Source: Membranipora membranacea (Eukaryota > Bryozoa > Gymnolaemata > Cheilostomatida > Membraniporidae). Taken from it: a stretch of 64,000 nt of DNA. Positions 13,591-25,596 of this stretch are shown here, in pieces. Under the pieces are notes generated by a model. The model searched no databases. It saw only the letters and a list, made by a program, of their open reading frames with translations, and was not told the origin of the DNA. The translations under genes and the position numbers were made by a program. How positions within the stretch are numbered: position 1 is the first letter of the stretch; every line of letters starts with the position of its first letter. The DNA is taken from positions 18,722,001 through 18,786,000 of the forward strand of contig OU612068.1 in the NCBI GenBank assembly GCA_914767715.1, given 5' to 3'.

Positions 13591-14084
13591 TAGACAGTTT
13601 TCTGAGCTCTTATTTATGCCTCAATTCGGAGTTGTCCTCTCTCCAGTTTGGTACTTTTAACCCACGCCGCATAGGAAAAACCTGCTGAAAGAGGGTTATA
13701 TTGAAAACCTCAAATATTAGGATAAAAATGATTTTTGATTCAGAGTCTGCACCATTTGAAAACCCTGTGAGACAGGGTTTCCAAATCATTGGAGGCTTGA
13801 ATGTTGATCAATCTTAATTTTAGTGACGAAACTCATGAAAGATTCTGCCAAATCGTCCGCAAAACAGGCGTAAAATGCTATAATTGACTATCCAAATACT
13901 AAAATTATTTCCCAAACTATGTCCATATGAGTTTTCAATGCTGCAGATTCTGAATCAAAAATAATTTTTATCCTATTATAGGCGGTTTTCAGCACGTTTT
14001 TCCTATGCGGCATGGGTTAAAAGTACCGAACTGGAGAGAGGACAACTCCAAATACTCCTATATCAGAGCTCAGAAAACTGTCTA
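13591..14084. mobile_element. ~500-bp foldback MITE, copy 1
   Basis: Bounded by TAGACAGTTTTCTGAGCTC and its reverse complement GAGCTCAGAAAACTGTCTA. The inverted arms extend at least 90 bp (Cys-poor, non-coding; e.g. CTCTCCAGTTTGGTACTTTTA left, TAAAAGTACCGAACTGGAGA right), with further inverted matches inside. Flanking TA is compatible with a TA target as used by Tc1/mariner-type transposases. A second copy of nearly the same length and sequence is at 16820-17323. Confidence 0.85.
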
Positions 14085-15670
14085 TACAAATAATAGTTTT
14101 AGTCTTTACAGTTACCGGGAAACCTTTGCTTGCTGCAATCAAATCAGAATTCAGCCATTACAAAAAAAAGTCCAGTTCTGCATAGGCAGTGTTATGAAAG
14201 TATCATAGTAACGGGTTTGTTGGTGCAGCCCATATTGCGTGCTAAGACATATTCTAGGTACTTAGTCCTAATTAACTTTCGGGTGTTATGAGACTTGTGG
14301 CAGGTGCTGTACGGGACATTTCTTACTGCACTCATGCAGCCCCTACAGCACATACAACAATGCTTTATAGGCCTTGAGCGCTGTAAGACACATCCCATAT
14401 AGCACCTAACACATATCTCACAACACCCGTCGCCAGCATTTGTCGATGCATTGAATATTAAATGCTTGCATACTGTTCCCAAACTGCTTGCTGGTACCAT
14501 ATAATTATGTTCTGCGGATTATCGGTTAAGGGAGCAGCTTATTTATTGAAAGAACAAACTTCAATAAATGATATCATACTTCATTCAATTATGGGAGGCT
14601 CCCAAGCTGAAGCCGTCATGTAGTGCTTAAATTCTGCAGGATTGTCTCATGGCTAACACCATTTTTTCTTAGCAGTTGTGAAAATGTTATATTGTAATAT
14701 TATACGAAGGGGAATGCAAACTATCATTTTGCATTTCCATTGGCACTGTAAGTTATAAATCGAGAATGCTTCAACCCTGGTCCTAACGCAAAAAAAGCCA
14801 GAAATTCCCGAGATAAATAACATATGTTGTGCATGATCAAAAGACACCCTTTTAACAGATTTGTTTTGGTGAAATATCCCCTCCTAAGGTGCAAACATAG
14901 GATTCACCAACATCAATCTCACAGCCACGAGCATCCGGTGATGTGATATACAATGGTGTGTACCTAGACCTAATCTCTTGGTTTACAGAACAAGTAAACA
15001 AAATTAAAGTATCATAAATATTGCCACTATTAATTTTTTCGCTTTTGTCCAATGGTCGGACTCTTTAATAGAATCATGCTCACCGTAACAGCGTGCCACC
15101 AATATATCTCTTTCTCCAGGTACACAAGTTCACCTTTCTGAACTATGTATAAGCACAGACTGCTTACTTTATCAATTTGAGTAATTTAAATATTTCCAAT
15201 TCGATTCAACATTCAAGGACTGCACATAGACTAGTTACTTTTTAAGAATTTCTTTTTTAAATTTGAATGATTCTATTGTGTTTTCAAGATCAGTAACTCC
15301 CAAAATTTTCCCAAATTGAAACAAAGCTATTCTTTTTATTTATGATTACATTATGTAAAACACCTAAATTGAGTTTTATCACAAACATTTGGACAAGATC
15401 AAAAAATTTAGTTTTCTGCAGCCTTATCTACTTAACGTCTATATTATAAGCATTAGGCCTATATTTGCAAACAAATGTATTTGGAAAGTGTAATGGGATG
15501 GAGGTTTTATAATCTCAGAATCGGCAGAACAGAACTTTTTATTGACACCATTCTCTGCTAGTAACATTGGTCATTGCTCAATTTTAGAAAGCCATATATA
15601 ACTATGTATGTAAGTATACATTAATTAATAATACTGCATTTTTTTCATTTTCAGAAAGCAGTAAAAAATC

Positions 15671-18600
15671 ATGTCCTTGCGGCTTACTCAGACTGCTCAT
15701 CAGATACCCACAGACATTCTCAACAATGCTGAGCTGAACAAAGTCATTGAAACCCTGCCTGTTAACTACAACTTTGAGATTCACAAGTCAATATGGCGTA
15801 TCAAGAAAACCAATGCAAAGCGTGTAGCTCTGCAATTTCCTGAAGGGTTACTGTTGTACGCTTGTACCATAGCTGATATACTGGAGAAATTTACAGGCAA
15901 GTGGCTTTTATCTTAAATCACTTTGCTGACTAACTTTTTGATGCTCTCCTGATAATTGGAGGGATATGATTAACCGATTTTTGGGAAAATAAATGTCATC
16001 CTGACCTCAACTTATTCACTTGAGAGCCACAATGAAACTGACCAGTGAAAGGTGCGTCAATAAGAAAAGACAATAATGAAGTGATAAACCAACCGCTTTC
16101 ATTACTACAAATCAATAAGATACCACCCCCTTGATGACAATTAACAAACTCTGAACACCGCTATGGGGATTACCTTAGAATTAGTGCTTGTTTGTTTTCA
16201 TTAACCCTGGGCAACAAACTCATCGTTTACGAAATTGGGTAAACCCACATCTTACCACCAATTGATACATTTCTCTAGAGGGAACTTTAATAACACTTTG
16301 ATTGAGGCAGGAAGTGCGGGACCTGAAACAAGTTTACTCTCTACTGCTGTTTGTCCTACTTTGAATTTGTAGATTCAGACAATTGAATTTTTTAATGGTT
16401 TATCAATATTCATTTCTAGTTGCTGATATTCTGATAATGGGAGACGTTACTTATGGCGCATGCTGTGTCGATGACTTCACAGCTCGCGCAATGGATTGCG
16501 ATCTAATGATACACTACGGGCACAGCTGTCTAGTACCCATCGATAGAACCGGCGGTATCAATATGCTTTATGTGTTTGTTGATATCAAGATTGATACAAA
16601 GCATATGATCGACACGATCTTGTTTAACTTTGAGCCGGGCACACATCTTGTGCTCGTCAGCACTATACAGTTTGTGGCTGCATTACAGTCCGCAGCCAGG
16701 GCACTGAGGGAGAAAGAATTCAAGGTAAATCATACTTCATGTTGAGCTCCAAAATAAAAATTTTACCACGAAGCAATTGTTTCTTTGCTGTGAATCCGAG
16801 TAACACAATATATTCACAATAGACAGTTTTCTGAGCTCTTATTTATGTCTCAATTCGGAGTTGTCCTCTCTCCAGTTTGGTACTTTTAACCCACGCCACA
16901 AAACCTGCTGAAAGAGGGTTATCTTGAAAACCGCTTATGTGAGGGAAAAACATTTTAGATTCAGAGTCTGCACCATTGAAAACCCTGGGAGACAGGGTTT
17001 CCAAAACATTGGGAGGCTTGAATGTTGATCAATCTTAATTTTAGTGACGAAACTCATGAAAAATTCTACCAAATTGTCCGCAAAACTGGCAGGAAATGCT
17101 ATAATTGACTATCTAAATACTAAAATGATTTCCCAAACTATGTCCATATGATTTTTCAATGCTGCAGATTCTGAAACAAAATCATTTTTATCCTATTATA
17201 AGCGGTTATCAAGAAAACCCTCTTTTCAGCACGTTTTTCCTATGCGGCGTAGGTTAAAAGTACCAAACTGGAGAGAGGATAACTCCGAACTGAGGCCTAA
17301 ATCAGAGCTCAGAAAACTGTCTATTCTGAGCAATTTCTGTATACACTATTGACAGGATTTTCTCAAACTTTCTTCCTTTTTTTTCAGTTCTTCGTAATTT
17401 TACGTCCTAATTTGTCAAATTGCCATAATATTGGTAACTTAGTGTGTTTAAAGGGCAACCAAGGTTTCAAACAACTTCTCATTGATGGCCATTGATTAAT
17501 AGCAGATTGCACCTTCTGCATCGGGAAAAAGACAAAATATAATTCGGATGATTATTCAGCCAGAATTCTTGTGAAACATTTCTTCCATCAGGTACTCAAA
17601 CTCAGCTAAACGAGAATACCACATAGCAGTTTTTATGTTCCTGTTATTATTTAGCCTGTGCTCTATAATTATTACAGCAAAGTCTTGGAACCTCCCCTAA
17701 ACTGAAGTGTTACCCAGCTTAGAGTCAGCAACTACTTTGAGTTTTGCATCGCGTAATGCACAAAGCTGATGCTGCCCAGCACATTATTTGCTACCCATTA
17801 ATGCATTGCTGCGAAACCTTGGGTTGCCCTTTAAGGTGTTTTACATCTCTACCACAAATCATGTAAATAACAGAGTTATGCAAAATCAAGACTGACAAAA
17901 AGATTCTGTTTATTTTCTATAGATAACGATACCACAGGCTATGCCTCTTTCACCTGGTGAGATCTTAGGCTGTACTTCCCCTGTGATTGACTCCACCACT
18001 GATGCCATTGTTTATCTTGGTGACGGGAGGTTTCATCTTGAGTCAATCATGATACATAATCCAGACATTAAGGCATACAGGTAAGCAGAGAAAAGTTTGA
18101 GACTGAATTTATAATTATTTATGCTACGCACATGGTTGTATAGAAAGAAATGGTAGTATGCTCTTCATTTCCAGCATGCTAATCGAGAACTTAAGATCAA
18201 ACGTAACCTTTTGTCTTGCCTTGTTTCCAACTTCATTTGGAAGTGGTTTAAAGCTTTGAATTGTCATCATGTAGGCCTACCGACATTTGTGCGCAATATA
18301 CTTTTTTCTATTTTTTGGATTCGTCTGATACTGTTTATAAAGGAGATAACTCTCTATTTAAGCCCAAACCCACACAAAAGCTAGAAACAATCAGATTGGC
18401 CGTTTTGGTTTTTACTCTTTCTTCAGTCGAGGTAACATTATAGCTATTGGCAACTGTCAATTATGTCTGTAAGGAAGTATTGAGTCATTATCTCACATGA
18501 CACAACTGTACTTATTTGAATAGGTGAGAAATTTGGTGAGAAATTTTTTTGGCTGTGCCAAGGTAATACAGCCAACGATTGCCAAGGAGTTAGATACTTC

Positions 18601-19187
18601 TTAATGCCAAGAAATTCTTACCTCCTTGTCTTCATGAGTTTATATCCTGAATTTTTCTCACTTTTGATCACATAATTTTTTGCAGATATAACCCATATGG
18701 CAAAGAGTTCACTCAGGAGTATTACGACACTGGCCTGATGCACAAAAATAGACAAGCTGCTATAGAAAAAGCCTCTCATTGTAAAACCTTTGGACTTATC
18801 CTTGGTACATTAGGGCGCCAAGGCTCCACTATCGTCTATGACAATTTGAAAAAGAGTATAGAATCTGCAGGATGCAAACATGTGATGGTACTGCTATCTG
18901 AGATATTTCCTGATAAGTTGGCTCAGTTCAAGGAAGTAGAGGCGTGGGTGCAGGTGGCGTGTCCACGATTATCTATTGATTGGGGGACTGCCTTCAATAC
19001 GCCTCTATTGACACCTTATGAAGTGTCTGTAGCTCTGAAAAAGGCAGATTGGCGGCAGAGGTATCCTATGGACTTTTATGCATATGACAGTGCAGGTAAC
19101 TGGACTGTTAATAACGAAGATAACAGACCTAAGCGCCCAACAAGAAGAAAACATATTAAAATTGGTGTGGAGCCTGTGAAATCTTGA
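15671..19187 (+). CDS. DPH1: Diphthamide biosynthesis protein 1 (Dph1)
   Basis: Subunit of the Dph1-Dph2 [4Fe-4S] enzyme that transfers 3-amino-3-carboxypropyl from SAM to the EF2 histidine, the first diphthamide step, in the cytosol. Coding exons: 15671-15896, 16420-16724, 17923-18080, 18686-19187; 396 residues (human about 440, with a longer N-terminus). Conserved blocks are [84 protein letters not shown] and [14 protein letters not shown]. The three cluster cysteines are C90, C194 and C322. The ATG is set by an in-frame TAA just upstream after a 3' splice site, implying a 5' UTR intron. The first intron uses a GC donor (ACAG|GCAAGT), which is required to keep phase. A 500-bp foldback element sits in intron 2. 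Confidence 0.96.
16820..17323. mobile_element. ~500-bp foldback MITE, copy 2, in DPH1 intron 2
   Basis: Same ends (TAGACAGTTTTCTGAG and mirror) and same internal order as the copy at 13591-14084, with scattered substitutions and small indels. It is in the same orientation as copy 1, about 3.2 kb apart, with a DPH1 exon pair between them. Non-coding. Confidence 0.88.
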
Positions 19188-19757
19188 TTCGAACACATCC
19201 ATTTTTTGAGGTATTCAACTTATTATGTTATTTTCTTATGTTTCTAATACAATGATATAGCTGTTGGCAAAACATATACTCCCTTTTTATATATCTATGG
19301 TCATAGTTCTGTTCATGATAACATACATCAATCACAGCGTACACCAAACTGAGCCAGTTGTGGCAAGTAGAACTGATTTAACAGGCTTTTTCTACAGTCA
19401 AGGCTTGTAATATACATGAACCAGATGGTTTATAGCAGCAGGGAGTTTGTTTGTCCCAAACACTCTGCTAGCATTATTGCTGCATTTCGCAGTATAAGTG
19501 CTCTGCCCACATTTCTTTTCGGGGAGTTGTCATACCAGGAATATGCTATGATGACCTTTGACCAACCTAGAGTGTAATCTGCCTGAAGAATTAGTTTGTG
19601 GGTGTCTGTATAGCTCCTTCTTTCAGTACATAGTAAGTTGTGAGATTCTTGGCAATCAAGCTAGGAAGAAAAAAAGAATGAGGTGACCTGGAAAATCAGG
19701 CCATAGATTGATCCATTCAGTAGATTCTACACCAAAGTAGCACCTTGAGCCTCTAAA
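19188..19757. other. Short spacer between DPH1 and SELENOI
   Basis: Contains the DPH1 3' end and the SELENOI promoter or 5' UTR. A small palindrome (CAGGGAGTTTGTTTGTCCCA with mirror CTCTG) at 19440-19472 belongs to a hairpin family also seen near 7336 and 24234. I see no canonical AATAAA for DPH1. Confidence 0.5.
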
Positions 19758-22700
19758 ATGGGCAGGTATCTTGGGGCAGATGTCCTCCATGGATTTGATT
19801 CTTATAAGGTAAGTGTGATTCTGCTAGTTGCAGCCGTTGAAGATTTCCATCTATCACCATTTTATTATTATTATTTTATGCTGCCTGATGATGATACTTC
19901 TGATATTATATTACATATATAGTCACAGCAAGGATTTAGAGGGTCACAGTGAATGATGAAGCTATTGTTGTTTTACTGTAGAATAAGTTCTAATTTATTC
20001 CAGTCAATGAGAAAAAAACAAATGCAATAGGCCAAGAATAGAACACAAATTTACTAGAAATGCCACCAATCTTATCTTGTTATGAACTGGCTCCTGTTGG
20101 GCGCTAGTGCTCATAGGAATTTCAATGAGTACAATTTTCAGCAATGTATACTCCATGGAGCAATGAATTCTAGCAAGATTATAACCAACTAACTTGTTGA
20201 TATAGCTATAACTTATGTTATTGTTAGTGTGCTACTCTTTGTTCAGACTCAGAGTCTTTGCTCAGAGGGTATTCAAATTTTGATTCATTGATTTGCTGGT
20301 CTAGGTAGCCAGTAATCCTCTCCTCTGTGCTGAGCCAGGTACTGGTAGATTCAATTGAGGTTGTGAACTTGCTAGTCTGCTGAGTGGTTAAGGCAATGAG
20401 TTTTCAACTAACTAGAAGCATAAGTACATGAATTCTTTGGTGGGGACCAACCATCCAACTGGCCGACTCATTTAAAGCTTGTGATAATGGAAAGCTATTT
20501 GCTCCCAACTCTTAAGCTAAGCAAATGAAAAGAACCGTAATGTGAGTGAGTTGCTCAGATTTTTTGAGAGAGGAGTGCAGGCATCTTACTGATACAGGGT
20601 GGTGGGCATTCAAGATTGAACGAGGTTTTTTGAGCCAAATCCTCACACTCACTTCACGAAAACTCCATGCAAGTTGACAAATTTGTTTTCAAACTCATTC
20701 ACTCAGTTCATATATAGTTCCATCATGCAGTGAGCAATTGGATAGTCTTGTACGTCTCAGGTAGGTACATTCCGATATACAATAGGGAAGCTTTTTAATG
20801 AAAGACCCCTCAGGATAGTGATTACCTCTGACTGAGCAGCTGTGTGTAGACAAAGAATACAACTCTAACATATACTGCCTTACTTTTGAGGCTTGCTACT
20901 GGTTGCTTATCGGTAAACAGACCACATAATGAATGTAGTATCTGTTGCTTTCATTGCATCTAGCGAACATACTGGCTTTGAGCCAGTGGCTGGTTTAAGA
21001 GCTATCTTATCACCGATGAGTTCATTGTTACCCCTAAACTGATAAGATTGATCGCAGTTTTTGACCAAAAATTTCAGTTGCTATTAGAAGTACTTTTATA
21101 TCAACCCTGTCAGCATCAATATTAAAATATTTCATGGTAAAGGTATATTTCTTGTATTTAATAAAAACTGAAGAACCCTCTTGTCTTTTTGGGGTGGTAT
21201 ATTATACCAGTTCCTGAATCTCAATCAAAGTTGTGGTAAGATACAATCAACATTTTGATGGAGTTGCCAAAGATGAAGATAACATGTCAGGTCAAAAATT
21301 CCTTGTCGACGCATACTCATACATTGGTTTCTCCGAAAATCAGATTAGTAATCTGGTCATATGAAACTTGTTTGTTACCCCATTATCAAGCCATTACTTT
21401 CTTTTGTTTTATAGTACAGCTCTTTAGACACAAGCCCATTCTCTAACTATGTGATGCACCCATTCTGGAATCAGTTTGTGAAGGTAAGTAAGAATGTCTG
21501 CAGCATGTTACACAGCCTGACAATCCATCAGAGTGCTCAAATCTAGCAAGGGCAGGTTTTTGATTGGGAGGAGGCGGACCCGACAGCCTGCCCAGGCTAG
21601 CTCCAATCACTCTAGAATCATATTGATTTTTTCAGCAGTATATTACTGACAATCCCTAACTAATTATTATATAGCTAAGTTGTCAATTGTGACAACAACA
21701 TGGCAATATAACTGACACTTTGTATCCATTCAGCGCAAACTTTGGAAGTGGAATTGAATTTCATGCAAATTTGCAGCAGACATGCCCAGGGCTCCAAAGA
21801 GTTAGTGTGATCAGGTTCTCGCTATACTTCATAGCAGCATTCAGCGCGCTATATTATTTGAAAGCTTTCTTATTACTGTATTTGTAGCTCATACCCAGAA
21901 ACATTGCTGCAAATACACTCACATTTGTCGGCTTCCTACTTCTGCCATTAAGTTTTGCAGTATTATCATACTATGACTTCGATTTCCGTGACAACCATGC
22001 CATACCCATATGGGTGTGGGGCATGTGTGCTTTCAACAACTTCATGTCACATACTCTGGGTAGGTTTGTTTCATTTGAACATTAATCTGAATAATATCTG
22101 GTGTCAGTATTTGACATTGATACTTGATTTTGCACACAAATACATTATGTCTAGTCATTCTGCTTATAGTAAGAATTTGGATTCCTGCCACACCAAAAGA
22201 AATTGCGGAGATGACAAGGGAAATAAAGACAATTGCACACATTGATAACTAAAACTTATATGTATTCATAAAGCTCCTATGGAATCACCAATATCCATAT
22301 ATCTTAAATGAGGTTTACTCTCAACCAGTATATTCAATAATGAAGTCAATATCCCATGTATCCCTCATAATCTAATCAAGTTCTCATATACTTATATTAG
22401 TTACAGGCCTGAAACATTTGTGAAGTTTTACACAAAACCTGTCAATTTTCAGCTGTCAAACATGCAACTCGCTCTTATATTTTAGATGGTATTGATGGGA
22501 AGCAAGCACGGCGCACCAACACAAGCTCAGTTTTGGGTGAATTGTTCGATCATGGACTCGATGCTTGGAGTACCTCATTCTTTGCTATTGCGATATTTGA
22601 CATATTCGGGCAGGGTTACTGGGGCGCCCCTCCCCTGAGGCTTATGCTGGTCTTGATGGCTATCCAATGTACATTTGCGTTCTCACACTGGGAAAAGTAT

Positions 22701-25596
22701 AATACCGGTGTGTTATACCTCCCATGGGGATATGATGTAGCTCTTGTGGTGAGTGTTTTTTGGCGGTAGAATTCTTGCCAATATGATGGTGGTTAGATTT
22801 GGCATGGTATGATCTCCATCTGGTAAAAGTTGGAAGTATGTGGTGAACACATATTGGACTGCGAATAATAAAAGAACTTCCACCCTTAGAATTCTTTTGA
22901 TATGCTGGTAGGGTTAAATGGAGATGTCAACACTCAACCAATGTCTCATAACTTGTTTCACTGATCACAGCTGCCACCAAGAGAAATATTCTGTAGTGTT
23001 CAGCCTTGTAGCTAAGAAATTATCTGTTTTATACAAGCATTGAAGGAAGTACTCAGGACATCCTAGCCATTCATTAATATTTTCTTTTGACCCAACTTAT
23101 GATTGGTGGAGAGATATTTTAATGCTACCATAATATATCCATTTGGCCTACGCAGTAGGTTTTTTTTTTCACATTTATGTCATAGAAATATTCATTGTAA
23201 CATTCTTTCTTACAGGGTATGACAGTAGTGTATCTATTAACATACTTTGGAGGTGTTGAACTCTGGGCCCATTATGTTCCTTACACGAATGATAAAATGA
23301 CTATAGCCAATCTACTCGAATGCTTCATATATAGTAAGTCAACACACCTAAATTTCTTAAAGTTAACTTATCATTTGATACAGCGGGTCTTTCAACTGAT
23401 AATGCAAAAATGGCTATCCAATTGTTTCATGCTGAAATGAGTGAGATCCGTCAGATGTCTCAACCCCAAATCACTCCCTGCTTGTTGAAACTGTATGCCT
23501 TGAGAATGATTTTGAACATATTTGCCTAATTGAAAGACCAAACCATAGACTTAATATACTAGTATATTAAGTCTATGGACCAAACCAGCAGGATTTTAAG
23601 CAGAGTGATTGTAATGGTACAACCTATCTCATTGTAATTGAAATTGGGCCAAGTCAATGTAGTGGTTTATTTAATGATAACAGTGCCCTACATCCTAAAT
23701 TTGGGTCGATGGCCTAGACTCAGGGTACAGTTCCAAAGGTTGTGGTTAGTTGACCTGAAGGATGTTAGCACTATCACTGTTTGCTTTTGTTCATGTATGA
23801 TATTTCAATTTCATATTGACACAAGGCCTTGATAAAGAACATTGATACCGTGCTGTTGAACTAATGGTGGGTTCAATAATGTGTACTATTATTTTTCTTT
23901 GTAGTATCAAATTGTGGAATGAGTGTTCCTGTGTGTATCTTCAACGTTATTAGGTGAGTAAATGGTTGTAAAGTTACCATTTTAGATGTGACCCCTTTGT
24001 GAATTAGAATAGGGCAAAGGTCTTGTGTATGATAAAAGGTCTGTGGAGAGCTGAGTAAGATTCCATCCTGCAGATTGTTGATTAATAATATTCTAAACCG
24101 AAATATTTACATTTGTCAAGGAACTAAAATTATGAAGAGCCCATTGATCAGCAGAAAAGCAAGCTGAAAGCCTGAATCTTCAAAAATATATGACAAATTT
24201 TTGAAAATTTTCCACTCACTTGGTTGAGACTGTTTTCAGGGAGTTATGTCCCAAACTCCCTGCTGCTTTCATGATTTAGCAAGGAATTGTCTATCCATTA
24301 ACCAATGTTGGACGATTCCTACTCAATGCAATTCATCAATCAAATAGACATTAAAGCGTGAGTTGGGATCCGATCAAAGCTATGTGTTACTTGAAATTAC
24401 AGAATTTAATTGGCTACGAACGTACACTCTGTCTGTTATCATTACAGGGCAAATTATAATGGCACTGGAAAAAATCTCTCTCTGGCCGAGTCGCTCAGAC
24501 CTCTTGTACCGGTGGCTATATTATTCTTTCTCATGTATATATGGGCAGCATTTTCACCCAATGATATCATATCCAATCATCCGAGGTGCTTCTACTCACT
24601 TTCAGGGTTACTATTCGCTAACATTACAGTAAGTATACCGTACATGTCACAAGGCTGCAAAATTTAGTTTTAGTGCTCAACTGTGCTTGCCGGTAAAAGC
24701 GTTCCATAATTTAGCACAGCCAAAAAAAAGTGGGTGCGCCGTGGTTGAGTATGGAATGCCGCAACCAGCTACCCAGGCAGAGTTTGAGAACTTAAGCTAC
24801 AGCAGACCAGTATAGTTTTTTTTTGATGCAATAATGGTGTTCATAGTACTTAATAGCTACCATAAATCTAAATACAATTGAACGCTCTTTTTTATATTGC
24901 AGTGTTGTATTAATGTCTTGACTTTTTTTTAGCTATTGCACCCTCCGGAAATTTACCCTTAGCCTAAATACAATATTACAATCTTTTATATTGCAGTGTC
25001 GCATGATAGTCAACCAGATGAGTCAGACTAGAGCACAGGCGTTTAACATGCTATTACTACCTCTCATTATATTAGCACCCCTATGTGTAACGTACAATCT
25101 CGGAGAATATGAAAAGTATATGCTCTATATATACACACTGCTAACCCTGTTAGCTCATATAGATTATGGACAAAGTGTGGTAAGTTAGTGTAGTTTTTCA
25201 TTATCTTATCTCTATTGGTCATACCAAGTCCCCTCATCATTTTTAGAGGATTTTGTTAATGATCCTAATGTCATGCATGCTAGTTTGGATTCCGGGTAAA
25301 GCGTCTTTTGTGCCACCACCATCGTTACCACTTCGATATGTGGCTCAATATCAATATTAATAATACTTTTCTGGAAGAAAGGAATAATTGACGATGTACT
25401 CACACTTGCAACTGGTCGAATACTTCAACTGCTGGCTCATAGAAGCCTTGCCAGGAGTATTGTAACATGGTGCACCTGTTCACATACGATAAAGTAGATG
25501 TCATTCTACCATTCCATTTTTTAGGTACACGAGATAGCTGATTATTTGAATATCTACATCTTCTCTGTGGAGAAGGTTCCAAAGAAGTCAAGCTGA
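19758..25596 (+). CDS. SELENOI: Ethanolaminephosphotransferase 1 (selenoprotein I family)
   Basis: Transfers phosphoethanolamine from CDP-ethanolamine to diacylglycerol, the last Kennedy-pathway step to phosphatidylethanolamine, in ER/Golgi membrane. Coding exons: 19758-19808, 21415-21483, 21888-22059, 22486-22748, 23216-23333, 23905-23953, 24448-24628, 24997-25179, 25525-25596; 385 residues (human about 397). The CDP-alcohol phosphotransferase signature DGx2ARx8Gx3Dx3D is complete at residues 101-123 (DGKQARR..LGELFDHGLD). Further family blocks are MHPFW, SHWEKYNTG, LPWGYD and LAHIDYG, with several hydrophobic membrane segments. It resembles EPT1 more than CEPT1/CHPT1. The reading frame ends at a TGA (25594-25596) that falls about where vertebrate SELENOI has selenocysteine; the frame would continue 8 codons to TAA at 25621. 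I found no SECIS, so I treat the TGA as the stop. Confidence 0.95.
20373..20440 (+). repeat. Degenerate tRNA-Ser-like SINE head (tentative)
   Basis: CTGCTGAGTGGTTAAGGC resembles the A-box arm of a tRNA-Ser or tRNA-Leu, and AGTACATGAATTC about 40 bp later resembles a decayed B box (GGTTCGAATTC). It does not fold as a full tRNA, so it is read as a relic of a tRNA-derived SINE in SELENOI intron 1. Confidence 0.35.
23534..23587. mobile_element. Perfect 36-bp palindrome flanked by a 9-bp direct repeat
   Basis: 23543-23578 is a perfect inverted repeat (CCATAGACTTAATATACT and its exact mirror, no loop). GACCAAACC occurs on both sides, as expected for a target duplication made on insertion. It is in SELENOI intron 5. 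A smaller AGACTTA..TAAGTCT palindrome is at 6999-7016. Confidence 0.75.
24234..24264. repeat. Short palindrome CAGGGAGTT..AACTCCCTG
   Basis: CAGGGAGTTATGTCCCAAAC TCCCTG is an inverted repeat with a tiny loop, flanked by ACTGTTTTC and GCTGCTTTC (7 of 9 alike). Related palindromes are at 7336-7364 and 19440-19472. It lies in SELENOI intron 6. Confidence 0.55.

Larger units (their letters stand above)
11733..15658. other. Divergent spacer between KCNH and DPH1, repeat-rich
   Basis: This spacer separates the start codons of KCNH (-) and DPH1 (+) and should hold both promoters, but I see no distinct promoter motif. It contains a hairpin remnant at 12473-12505, a foldback at 12864-12961, a C-run at 13231-13247, the ~500-bp foldback element at 13591-14084, and otherwise AT-rich unique sequence. 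A 5' UTR exon of DPH1 may lie in it because DPH1 coding is preceded by a 3' splice site. Confidence 0.6.

Noticed and set aside
14192-14500. Cys-rich 102-residue open frame on the minus strand
   Set aside because: It has many Cys but no signal peptide, no regular spacing, no splice partners and no recognisable domain; it lies in repeat-rich spacer next to a foldback element.
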